This document shows, piece after piece, positions 56,729 through 64,000 of a stretch of DNA of 64,000 nt; the stretch's first letter is position 1, and every line of letters starts with the position of its first letter. The notes below the pieces were generated by a model. It did no database searches. It saw only the letters and a program-made list of their open reading frames with translations, and had not been told where the DNA came from. The position numbers and the translations under genes were made by a program. Source of the DNA: Flagellimonas marinaquae. Lineage in GTDB: Bacteria; Bacteroidota; Bacteroidia; Flavobacteriales; Flavobacteriaceae. The stretch lies in assembly GCF_023716465.1 (NCBI RefSeq), contig NZ_CP092415.1, forward strand, positions 3,573,501 to 3,637,500, given 5' to 3'.

Positions 56729-56732
56729 GACC

Positions 56733-57383
56733 ATGATGATCAAGAAAAGTATTCTTTTAATTGTATTGTTTGCCACAGGGCTTTTTTCTTACGGCCAAAA
56801 CTCGGAAAAAGCCAAGGCACTTTTGGATGAAGTTTACAACAAAGTTCAAAGTTACGACAACATACATATTGATTTCCAATCCACTTTGGAAAACACAGAA
56901 GCGAACCTAAAACAGGAAACCAACGGTAACGTAACCCTTGCCGGCGAAAAATATGTACTTAACTATTTCGGGGCCAATCAACTTTACGATGGAAAAAAAG
57001 TGTACACCGTGGTTCCAGAAAATGAAGAAGTGACCATAGAAAATGTCAACGAGGACAACGACAACGTAAGCCCTTCCAAAATGTTGACCTTCTACAAAAC
57101 GGGACATAACTATAAATGGGACATCCTACAAAATGTGGGCGGAAGAAAAATACAGTACGTTAAATTGATCCCCATCGACTCCAACACCGAGATCAAATCC
57201 GTTCTGCTGGGTATCGACACACAGACCAAGCACATTTATAAATTGATCCAAACGGGAAACAACGGTACAAAAACCACTATCACCGTTAATTCTTTCAAAA
57301 CCAATCAGCCCATTTCAAGTACTCTGTTTACCTTTGACGAGAAAAAGTACGAGGACAAAGGGTACTATATTATAAGAAACTAG
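56733..57383 (+). CDS. lolA: Outer-membrane lipoprotein carrier LolA
   Basis: This is a 216-residue periplasmic carrier that takes lipoproteins from the inner to the outer membrane. A signal peptide (MMIKKSILLIVLFATGLFSYGQ split by one cleavage) is followed by the LolA opening AKALLDEVYNKVQSYDNIHIDF. Concave-sheet strands such as KYVLNYFGANQLYDGKKVYTV follow. An ATG at 56715 would add six residues and overlap ftsK. It lies between ftsK and an LptF/G permease gene, both envelope functions. Confidence 0.92.
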   Translation: MMIKKSILLIVLFATGLFSYGQNSEKAKALLDEVYNKVQSYDNIHIDFQSTLENTEANLKQETNGNVTLAGEKYVLNYFGANQLYDGKKVYTVVPENEEVTIENVNEDNDNVSPSKMLTFYKTGHNYKWDILQNVGGRKIQYVKLIPIDSNTEIKSVLLGIDTQTKHIYKLIQTGNNGTKTTITVNSFKTNQPISSTLFTFDEKKYEDKGYYIIRN

Positions 57384-57386
57384 GCA

Positions 57387-58889
57387 TTGAAAATACTTGA
57401 TCAGTATATACTAAGAAGATTTTTATACAACTTCTTCAGTTCCTTCTTCATTCTGATCGTCATATTCATCTTTCAGGGAATATGGCTTTTCATAGATGAT
57501 CTTGCGGGAAAAGGACTGGGCATGGTTATTATTGGCAAGTTTATTTTCTACTTTATCCCAACTTTGGTGGACAAGGTGTTACCTTTAACGGTGCTCCTCT
57601 CCTCCATCCTTACCTTTGGTACTTTTGCCGAAAACTATGAGTTTGCGGCAATGAAAGCTTCGGGAATATCTTTGCAACGGGGAATGCGAAGCTTGATTGT
57701 TTTTGTACTGTTCCTTGGCCTGGTCACTTTCTTTTTTGCAAATGATGTAATCCCAAAATCGGAGCAGAAAATGTTCAACCTCAGAAAAAATATAGCCAAA
57801 GTAAAACCGGCAGCAGCTATTACAGAAGGTGTTTTTAGTGATTTTGAAGGAACAGGTGAGGGCATGAACATAAAAGTTGATAAAAAATATGGTGAACAGG
57901 ACCGTTTTTTAGATAATGTGATCATCCATAAAAAAACGAAACAAAACATCAACAACACGGTGATCAAGGCGAAATCCGGTGAATTGATCAGTAGTGAGGA
58001 ATCCGATATCATTCAACTGGTGCTTAAGGATGGAAATTATTACCTCGAACATCTCCCAAAAGATTCCAAGGAGCGCCGAAAACAGCCATTTGCCAGGGCA
58101 GATTTTGAAAAGTACACCATTAATATCGATATTTCCGAGCTCGATGAGCAGGACCTGGAAGAAGATCAAAATATTACGACCAACAAAATGAAAAATGTAG
58201 GTCGATTGATAAAGGATATCGACTCATTACGTGAAAACAATTTGGAAAAAGTGGAAGCCTTTTCCAAAAACGTGACCAATCGAATGGGAGCTTTTCCGGT
58301 TAAAAGACCACGGGACACTACCCAAAAAAAATTGGAACTCATCCAACCCGAAATCAAGAAAAATACAGAAAAAGAAGAGGACTCCATTACAACCATCGAT
58401 GGGTTTATTGAAAGTTTGGAACAATGGGAACAGATCCAGGTAATGAAAAAGGCCCAAAATGAGATTTCAAGTATTTTAAATACAGTAAAATCAAAAAAGA
58501 ACGAACTTCAAAGCAGGTATAAATTTTATAATAGCCATATTTTGTCCCTGCACCAAAAGTATGCTCTTGCCCTATCCTGTATCATTTTGTTTTTCGTTGG
58601 GGCGCCCTTAGGGGCCATTATTCGAAAAGGAGGACTGGGATTGCCCATGGTCGTTGCAATAATCTTATTTTTGACGTATTACTTTATCGGTGTATTTGCC
58701 GGAAATTACGCCAAAGAAGGAAACATTCACCCCGCAATTGGGGCTTGGCTGCCCACGTTGATCATGCTGCCCTTGGGCATTTCGCTTACCAGGCGTGCAA
58801 CTGCGGATAAAGGGTTGGTAGGATTCGGTCATTTTATAGACCGCATCAAATCATTATTTAAAAAGAAAGACACAGAAGAAGACCAATGA
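57387..58889 (+). CDS. LptF/LptG family permease (YjgP/YjgQ)
   Basis: This is a 500-residue inner-membrane permease of the LPS export ABC system, with three N-terminal and three C-terminal helices around a periplasmic jellyroll. The conserved opening KILDQYILRRFLYNFF begins at a TTG codon (57387). The first downstream ATG would delete the first membrane helices, so the TTG start is well supported. A 150-residue charged insert with coiled-coil character makes it longer than Escherichia coli LptF (366). I cannot tell LptF from LptG. Its stop overlaps the ribB start. Confidence 0.92.
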   Translation: MKILDQYILRRFLYNFFSSFFILIVIFIFQGIWLFIDDLAGKGLGMVIIGKFIFYFIPTLVDKVLPLTVLLSSILTFGTFAENYEFAAMKASGISLQRGMRSLIVFVLFLGLVTFFFANDVIPKSEQKMFNLRKNIAKVKPAAAITEGVFSDFEGTGEGMNIKVDKKYGEQDRFLDNVIIHKKTKQNINNTVIKAKSGELISSEESDIIQLVLKDGNYYLEHLPKDSKERRKQPFARADFEKYTINIDISELDEQDLEEDQNITTNKMKNVGRLIKDIDSLRENNLEKVEAFSKNVTNRMGAFPVKRPRDTTQKKLELIQPEIKKNTEKEEDSITTIDGFIESLEQWEQIQVMKKAQNEISSILNTVKSKKNELQSRYKFYNSHILSLHQKYALALSCIILFFVGAPLGAIIRKGGLGLPMVVAIILFLTYYFIGVFAGNYAKEGNIHPAIGAWLPTLIMLPLGISLTRRATADKGLVGFGHFIDRIKSLFKKKDTEEDQ

Positions 58890-60025
58890 TCGCCATGGAC
58901 AAAAAAATAGAATTGGATGCCATAGAAGATGCTATAGCCGATATTAGGGAAGGGAAGGTAATAATTGTAGTGGATGATGAAAACAGAGAGAACGAAGGTG
59001 ATTTTTTGGCGGCGGCAGAACTGATTACTCCGGAGACCATCAATTTTATGGCCACACATGGCCGGGGCCTTATCTGTGCACCTCTTACCGAGGGTCGTTG
59101 TAAAGAACTGGGGCTACATAAAATGGTAAATCACAACACCGACCCGTTGGAGACCGCTTTTACTGTTTCTGTGGATTTAAGAGGACATGGGGTTACCACA
59201 GGGATTTCGGCTTCCGATAGGGCCAAAACGGTTCTGGCACTGACCAAAGAGGAAACCAAACCCCACGAACTGGCGCGTCCAGGACATATTTTTCCGTTGA
59301 TTGCCAAAGAGGGAGGGGTACTGCGCCGTACAGGCCACACCGAAGCTGCCATTGACTTTGCCAGATTGGCCGGACTGCAACCGGCCGGGGTAATTGTGGA
59401 AATCATGAACGAAGATGGATCTATGGCCCGTTTGCCACAGTTAATGAAAGTTGCCAAAAAGTTTGACCTAAAAATTGTTTCGATAGAGGATCTGATCGCC
59501 TATCGTATGGAGCACGATAGCCTTATCGAGCTCAAAGAGTCGTTTACCATAAATACCAGGTTTGGTGCATTTCGTTTGCGGGCCTACAAGCAAACCACCA
59601 ACAACCAGGTGCACGTTGCTTTGTTGAAAGGTAATTGGAAGAGCGGTGAACCAGTATTGACCCGTATCAACTCTACCTTGGTAAACAACGATATTCTGGG
59701 GACATTGACCAATAATCCCGATGAAACTTTACAGCGTATGTTCAATGCCTTGAACACAGAAGACAAAAGTGCGATGATCTTTATAAATCAAGGCAACCAA
59801 TCCATGAATTTATTGAGCAGGTTGTCCGAATTTAAAAAACTACAAGGAGAAGGCATAAACAAGGCTCCAAAAATTGAAATGGACAACAAGGATTTTGGAA
59901 TCGGCGCACAAATTTTACACGACTTAAATATTTCCAAGATCCGTTTGCTTACCAATTCTGGGCAAACCAGGCGCGTTGGTATGGTAGGCTATGGCTTGGA
60001 AATCGTGGAGTATGTAAAATACTGA
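58886..60025 (+). CDS. ribB: 3,4-dihydroxy-2-butanone 4-phosphate synthase with degenerate GTP cyclohydrolase II domain
   Basis: This is a 379-residue fusion. Residues 1-205 are a complete RibB with [25 protein letters not shown] and [24 protein letters not shown] (split in the family as two motifs). This half makes the four-carbon precursor of riboflavin. Residues 206-379 align with GTP cyclohydrolase II, but the zinc-binding stretch normally written C-x-TGDVF-x-S-x-RCDC reads [15 protein letters not shown] and has no cysteine. The cyclohydrolase half is therefore expected to be inactive, like RibBX proteins. It starts within the LptF/G stop codon (ATGA). Confidence 0.9.
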   Translation: MIAMDKKIELDAIEDAIADIREGKVIIVVDDENRENEGDFLAAAELITPETINFMATHGRGLICAPLTEGRCKELGLHKMVNHNTDPLETAFTVSVDLRGHGVTTGISASDRAKTVLALTKEETKPHELARPGHIFPLIAKEGGVLRRTGHTEAAIDFARLAGLQPAGVIVEIMNEDGSMARLPQLMKVAKKFDLKIVSIEDLIAYRMEHDSLIELKESFTINTRFGAFRLRAYKQTTNNQVHVALLKGNWKSGEPVLTRINSTLVNNDILGTLTNNPDETLQRMFNALNTEDKSAMIFINQGNQSMNLLSRLSEFKKLQGEGINKAPKIEMDNKDFGIGAQILHDLNISKIRLLTNSGQTRRVGMVGYGLEIVEYVKY

Positions 60026-60073
60026 TTCGAAAGTTCAACATCACCGAACTAGATGCAATCGATAACAGACCAC

Positions 60074-61267
60074 TTATAACACTGCCTTGATGGCATCGAC
60101 CATTTGCTTGGCCCGTGTTTTAACCTCCTCTTCCGACCATCCCAATTTGATCAAACAGGAAATGTTCCTGGACATCCATTTATCAGATTCAGAGAAATCA
60201 GCTTCGTTGTAATCTGGCAATACCTCCTTTACATCTTTTGGAAGATTTCCCAACGACTTCATATTGGTCAAATGCTCCCACTTTTTATAATAGTGCCAAT
60301 TGTTGTTATACCAATAAAAACATCCATCTACTCCCTTATCACCTAACACTTGGTGCGCTTTTTGGGCTAGATTTTCCGAAGGAAGGAAATAACTTAGGAA
60401 TGAATAGTTCTCTTCTCCTCCGTTCGGTACGGTTCTAAAAACCACTTCGGGAATGCTGGACAATGCTTCTCGCAAAATACTATAGTTCCGTTTTTGAATA
60501 TTTAAAAACTCATCCAGCCGAGAAAGTTGAGCCACCCCAACTGCTGAGTTCATTTCAGAAATACGGAAATTATATCCTAAAAATGGGTGCTCTTCTGCTC
60601 CCCTGTTGTTTCCTATGTGGTCGTGGCCATGATCGGCATATTTATGGGCATTTTCATAATATGTGCCATTATTGGTGATTATGGCTCCGCCTTCACCACA
60701 GGTAATGGTCTTAACATAATCAAACGAAAAACATCCCATATCACCAATACTACCCAAAGGTTTACCTTTGTAGGTGCCCCCAATCGCTTGGCAAGCATCT
60801 TCCAATAACAACAATCCATATTGATCACAAATGGCTTTCAGCGCATCCAAATTGGCCATAGATCCGCACATATGTACGGGCATAATTACCTTGGTTCTTG
60901 GAGAGATTGCTTTTTCAACGGCTTCGGGTTTTAATGTTAGCGTATCATCAATATCGGCCAAAATCGGTACAGCTCCAAGTGCCAATATGGATTCAAAACT
61001 TGCGACAAATGTAAACGTTGGCATTATTACTTCGTCACCCGCCCCTACTCCTGCACTGGCCAACGCCACTGTTAAAGCGGCTGTTCCACTACTTACTGCG
61101 TGGGCATATTTAACCTGCATTCTTTTCGCCAAAGCAGTCTCCAGCTCTTTGGTTTTCCAGTGTCCATTTCGCATGGCATCAAACCCGTAGCGCATTAACA
61201 CTCCGGAGTCCATAACGTCCTGTACTTCTTTTCTTTCCTTGTCTCCAAAAAGTTCAAATCCTGGCAT
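60074..61267 (-). CDS. DegT/DnrJ/EryC1/StrS family aminotransferase
   Basis: This is a 397-residue PLP enzyme of the sugar aminotransferase family. The cofactor lysine is Lys186 in CFSFDYVKTITCGEGG, and Asp157 in LLLEDACQAIGG binds the pyridine nitrogen. YNFRISEMNSAVGVAQL is also typical. Members transfer an amino group to keto sugars or cyclitols. No other sugar gene lies within reach here. The nearest neighbour is a TauE/SafE permease 12 bp upstream, so its pathway is unclear. Confidence 0.9.
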   Translation of the reverse strand: MPGFELFGDKERKEVQDVMDSGVLMRYGFDAMRNGHWKTKELETALAKRMQVKYAHAVSSGTAALTVALASAGVGAGDEVIMPTFTFVASFESILALGAVPILADIDDTLTLKPEAVEKAISPRTKVIMPVHMCGSMANLDALKAICDQYGLLLLEDACQAIGGTYKGKPLGSIGDMGCFSFDYVKTITCGEGGAIITNNGTYYENAHKYADHGHDHIGNNRGAEEHPFLGYNFRISEMNSAVGVAQLSRLDEFLNIQKRNYSILREALSSIPEVVFRTVPNGGEENYSFLSYFLPSENLAQKAHQVLGDKGVDGCFYWYNNNWHYYKKWEHLTNMKSLGNLPKDVKEVLPDYNEADFSESDKWMSRNISCLIKLGWSEEEVKTRAKQMVDAIKAVL

Positions 61268-61279
61268 ACTAATCTTATT

Positions 61280-62032
61280 TTAAAAGAACCATAGTTTAAT
61301 GGCCATTAAAACTACGGCGATAACTAAAAATGTTTTAATAAATCCGTCTCCCTTATTTACCGAAAACCTACTGGCGAACCACGCGCCCGAGCCATTTCCA
61401 ATGGCGAGTATAAGACCTAATTTCCAGTCTACTTTATCGTTATAAGCAAATACGACCAGTGCCGATAACATATATATCAATACCACAACAACTTTGGTAG
61501 CATTGGACCGCACCAAACTCATATGATTAAAATAATGCAAAAAAAGTATTGTTAAAAACCCGAGGCCCGCATTGATAAAGCCTCCATAAATTCCAAAAAA
61601 GAAGAATACGATAATGGCAATCCACAGATATTTTCCCGTAAGTCGCTCTTGAATGTCATCTATCCTCATTTTAGGTTTAAAAATAATGATGAGCACCACG
61701 GCCATCATCACTATGGCCAATATTCTATTGAAGGTTTCATCATCAATATCCACTGCAATATATGCACCGATTATAGCCCCCAAAAAAGCGGAAATCCCCA
61801 AATAAATATTAAATGGATAAGTACTGATCCCCTTGCTTTTAAACCCAGCGGTGGCCATAGCGTTCTGAATCACAATAGCCACACGATTGGTGCCATTGGC
61901 CATAGCGGGAGGCAATCCCAAAAATATAAGTGTGGGCAAGGAGAGCAAGGAACCTCCTCCTGCAACAGTGTTAATAAATCCAACTGCAAATCCGACTGCG
62001 ACCAAGAGGCAATAATGATACCATTCTAGCAT
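61280..62032 (-). CDS. TauE/SafE family permease
   Basis: This is a 250-residue membrane protein with about eight hydrophobic helices arranged as two repeats. Each repeat starts with the family pattern: GFAVGFINTVAGGGSLLSLP near the N-terminus and GIYGGFINAGLGFLTILFL in the middle. Such permeases export sulfite, sulfoacetate or related anions. It is 12 bp upstream of the DegT aminotransferase gene and shares its transcript. The substrate cannot be named. Confidence 0.9.
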   Translation of the reverse strand: MLEWYHYCLLVAVGFAVGFINTVAGGGSLLSLPTLIFLGLPPAMANGTNRVAIVIQNAMATAGFKSKGISTYPFNIYLGISAFLGAIIGAYIAVDIDDETFNRILAIVMMAVVLIIIFKPKMRIDDIQERLTGKYLWIAIIVFFFFGIYGGFINAGLGFLTILFLHYFNHMSLVRSNATKVVVVLIYMLSALVVFAYNDKVDWKLGLILAIGNGSGAWFASRFSVNKGDGFIKTFLVIAVVLMAIKLWFF

Positions 62033-62150
62033 AACAGCAAAGGTATGACCATTGCCTTAAAATAGCTTTATGAATCTACCAAAGTTTGAAGGTGATTTGT
62101 AAAGATGGCAGGATGGGGAATTTATTTTCAGAATATTATAAAAAGGTCTT

Positions 62151-62179
62151 TTGGGATAACAAAAACCTTTATATATTTG
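62151..62179 (+). promoter_or_regulatory. Promoter of the tRNA-Ser gene
   Basis: TTG (62151-62153), an 18-base spacer and a perfect TATATTTG (62172-62179) lie 11 bases before the first tRNA base. This is one of the two most complete promoters in the window and supports the Bacteroidota consensus used elsewhere. Confidence 0.8.
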
Positions 62180-62189
62180 CACCCGCTTA

Positions 62190-62274
62190 GGAGGAATGGC
62201 AGAGTGGTCGAATGCGGCAGTCTTGAAAACTGTTGAGGGTCACACCTCCGGGGGTTCGAATCCCTCTTCCTCCG
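62190..62274 (+). tRNA. tRNA-Ser (anticodon UGA)
   Basis: This is an 85-base cloverleaf. The acceptor stem GGAGGAA pairs with TTCCTCC (62267-62273), followed by a G discriminator as expected for serine. The anticodon stem 62217-62221/62229-62233 holds the loop CTTGAAA with anticodon TGA at 62224-62226. The long variable arm and the TTCGAAT T-loop fit a class II tRNA. The 3' CCA is not encoded. It reads UCA and other UCN codons. Confidence 0.97.
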
Positions 62275-62309
62275 CAATCAAGCGCAACTTTGGTTCTGCT
62301 TGAAAAAAT

Positions 62310-62347
62310 AAATCCCGTCAAGTTTTCTTGAACGGGATTTTGTTTTT
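62310..62347 (+). terminator. Terminator after tRNA-Ser
   Basis: AAATCCCGTCAAG (62310-62322) pairs with CTTGAACGGGATTT (62327-62340) with one bulged A, a TTTT loop, and a following T-rich run. It lies 36 bases after the tRNA. Confidence 0.9.
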
Positions 62348-62449
62348 TTAAGATGAGGATTCAAAAGCAATGCAAAGTTGCATTTGCAAAATGTATCAAT
62401 ATGGAAAACCTAAGGTAATCCATATTTATCCGTTAATCAACATAAAAAA

Positions 62450-62470
62450 GCCCCATGAAGTTCATGGGGC
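62450..62470 (-). terminator. Terminator after the PorP/SprF gene
   Basis: GCCCCATGAA and TTCATGGGGC are perfect complements around a single central base. On the minus strand the stem is followed by six T, 24 bases past the stop codon at 62494. Confidence 0.9.
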
Positions 62471-62493
62471 CTAAACGTAGGTTTATCGACCTA

Positions 62494-63387
62494 CTACATT
62501 TTTAACCTCATGAACATTTCATGGGTATTGTTGCTAAGATTATCAATGTTTTTACTGGTAGATGCTTCATAGGCATAACCAATATTAAAACCGTTGCTGA
62601 TATTGAACAGCACCAGCCCTCCAAAACTCTCATCGAATCTGTACAAAGCTCCGAACTCAAACCGTTCCCCAAAATCAAGGATACCGGTCAATTCTAAAGA
62701 AATAGGCGATGCATCTACATAACGAAACATTCCAGAGGTTTTCAAATCCAAGGTCTTGCCCAATAAAAATGTATAGCCACCGCTCAAATAGGCATGCAAT
62801 CGGTTTTCACTTAGATACGCATTGCCATCACGTTCCTCCAAACGGTCTGAGCTCAAAAGCTTGGGCGCGGACAAGGAAATAAAATAGCGCTCATGTTGGA
62901 GGTAGGTCCCTGCTCCAATGTTCGGCGTAAATCGGCTATCTACGTTAGTTAAAGCTGCATCTTGCCCTACCCCGTATGTTACTAATCCATCGGTATTGGC
63001 CTTATAGGAGTTTGCACTACCTTTTAAACCAAAATATAGTTTTATTTCTTCATTAAGTTGAATAAAGTACGAAACGTCCACAGCCAACCATGTTTGCTTC
63101 TCAATAAAGGTCTGGTCGTTTAGGATAGATACTCCCAATCCAAGTTTTTTGCCAACAGGCATGCCAAAAATAGCACTTTGGCTTTCTGGTGCGCCTTCCA
63201 CACCTGCCCATTGACTCCTAAAACCCAACACCAGCTCAGAAGTCTCTGAACTACCTGCGAATGCAGGGTTTATAATATTCATACTATATCGATAAAAAGA
63301 ATAATTGGGGTCTTGTTGACCTGCTGCCATAATCGTAAATAGCAGGGCCATGATTAAAACTTGTGGTTTATTTTTTAAAAATATCAT
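62494..63387 (-). CDS. PorP/SprF family type IX secretion-associated membrane protein
   Basis: This is a 297-residue outer-membrane beta-barrel. A signal peptide starting MIFLKNKPQVLIM ends near AAGQQ. The family opening is DPNYSFYRYSMNIINPAFAG, and GFRSQWAGVEGAPESQS follows. It ends with an aromatic/hydrophobic strand and Met. SprF-type proteins help the type IX secretion system export or anchor a specific partner that is usually encoded just upstream. That is the case here, with a gliding-motility-type C-terminal domain protein 19 bp upstream. I start it at 63387 rather than the longer frame at 63453, which overlaps the neighbour. Confidence 0.93.
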   Translation of the reverse strand: MIFLKNKPQVLIMALLFTIMAAGQQDPNYSFYRYSMNIINPAFAGSSETSELVLGFRSQWAGVEGAPESQSAIFGMPVGKKLGLGVSILNDQTFIEKQTWLAVDVSYFIQLNEEIKLYFGLKGSANSYKANTDGLVTYGVGQDAALTNVDSRFTPNIGAGTYLQHERYFISLSAPKLLSSDRLEERDGNAYLSENRLHAYLSGGYTFLLGKTLDLKTSGMFRYVDASPISLELTGILDFGERFEFGALYRFDESFGGLVLFNISNGFNIGYAYEASTSKNIDNLSNNTHEMFMRLKM

Positions 63388-63406
63388 TTTGGTTATTTGG
63401 TATGTA

Positions 63407-64000
63407 TTAGTAATTGATGAAAATCCAGCCTTGAAGCGGTGCGCTGCCATCACCTAAATCTATTATATAGAAGTATGAGCCAGCTGGTAGTTTTTTATTG
63501 TTATTCTTATAAAAGCCCCCCCAATTGTTCTGATAGGATTGCGTTTTGAAAACCTCATGGCCCGACCTGTTGAAAATAGTTACTCGATTGTTAGGGTAAT
63601 TTGCCAAACCTGGTACGACCCAAAAATCATTATTTCCATCACCATTCGGAGTAAATGCCTGGGCGGGCACTATTTTTGATTCGGGAACAATTGGTTCTTC
63701 TTCAAGATCATCCTCTTGTGGAAAACTTGTAGCATCCAGAGGGTCTGTTCCCCTATCAATTTCTGCCTGATCCGAAAATCCGTCCCCATCGTCATCAGTA
63801 TCGGCATTGTTCCCTGTTCCGTCGCCATCGGTGTCAATATCTTCCGAATCATCTAACGGAAAGGCATCATTGGCATCCGTAGTGCCATCCCCGTCATCAT
63901 CGGGGTCGGTACTATTGGGGTCACCATCCATATCCGTGTCCAAGGGAACACTGTTTTCATCTTTTGGGTCTGTGCCCTCAGCCATCTCCACAATATCCGA
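63407..64000 (-). CDS. Type IX secreted surface protein, C-terminal part (5' end outside window)
   Basis: The frame is open to the right edge, so only the last 197 residues are seen. They consist of acidic calcium-binding thrombospondin type 3-like repeats (DTDMDGDPNSTDPDDDGDGT and similar), then a proline/acidic linker. The C-terminal gliding-motility-associated domain follows: AQAFTPNGDGNNDFWVVPGL, VTIFNRSGHEVF, NWGGFYKNNNKKLPAGSYF and a final WIFINY. This is a type B sorting signal for the type IX secretion system. The mature protein should be large and displayed or released at the cell surface. It is followed by its probable helper, PorP/SprF. Confidence 0.92.
   Translation of the reverse strand, partial: SDIVEMAEGTDPKDENSVPLDTDMDGDPNSTDPDDDGDGTTDANDAFPLDDSEDIDTDGDGTGNNADTDDDGDGFSDQAEIDRGTDPLDATSFPQEDDLEEEPIVPESKIVPAQAFTPNGDGNNDFWVVPGLANYPNNRVTIFNRSGHEVFKTQSYQNNWGGFYKNNNKKLPAGSYFYIIDLGDGSAPLQGWIFINY

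Noticed and set aside
63700..63990. Acidic DxDxDG repeats considered as RTX toxin repeats
   Set aside because: The pattern is thrombospondin type 3-like, with a type IX sorting domain and no GGxGxDxUx nonapeptides.

Overview
This window looks like a chromosomal stretch from a Flavobacteriaceae-type Bacteroidota. The evidence is a PorP/SprF protein beside a cell-surface protein with a gliding-motility/type IX secretion C-terminus, promoters matching the Bacteroidota pattern TTG-N18..20-TAnnTTTG, almost no Shine-Dalgarno sequences, and familiar flavobacterial gene pairings (Prx-Trx-Tpx; FtsK-LolA-LptF/G-RibB). I cannot fix the genus. I see no prophage, transposase, CRISPR array or rRNA. The window is gene-dense: no stretch longer than about 255 bases lacks a gene.

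Layout. 1-4339 (minus): a membrane-anchored alpha/beta hydrolase running off the left edge, and a UvrD/PcrA helicase. 4441-9362 (plus): secreted DsrE-like protein, M20 amidohydrolase, glutamate-synthase-like flavoprotein, coiled-coil OmpA-like protein, small membrane protein. 9364-12365 (minus): patatin lipase and M1 aminopeptidase. 12412-14517: RecG.

14719-28271 is a branched-chain amino acid region. A plus-strand leuC-leuD-(leuA/cimA)-leuB operon faces a minus-strand ilvD-ilvB-ilvN-ilvC-ilvA operon. A GapN-type dehydrogenase and a 79-bp inverted-repeat element lie between them. The gene in the leuA position carries the substrate-pocket residues of citramalate synthase, so isoleucine may be made from both threonine and pyruvate.

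28527-32030 (minus): an NRAMP-type transporter and the 5-oxoprolinase genes pxpA, pxpB and pxpC. A 31-bp palindrome separates this operon from a divergent small gene combining a zinc-finger-like motif with what looks like a DUF559/Vsr nuclease fold. 32769-42004 (minus): YifB/ComM ATPase, penicillin-type acylase, then a tight FMN reductase-pabB-tilS-dsbD operon. 42135-43331: membrane acyltransferase. 43444-48127 (minus): lipoamide dehydrogenase, a large surface lipoprotein and an outer-membrane barrel.

48516-51909 is a probable sulfur amino acid module: an Lrp/AsnC regulator divergent from a Cys/Met-type PLP lyase and an NhaC-family transporter, with three dyads in the shared promoter region. 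52117-60025 (plus): peroxide-defence genes (Prx, thioredoxin, Tpx), diacylglycerol kinase, then FtsK, LolA, LptF/G and a RibB whose GTP cyclohydrolase half looks inactive. 60074-62032 (minus): DegT-type aminotransferase and TauE/SafE permease. 62190-62274: tRNA-Ser(UGA) with a clear promoter and terminator. 62494-64000 (minus): PorP/SprF and the C-terminus of a calcium-repeat surface protein that runs off the right edge.
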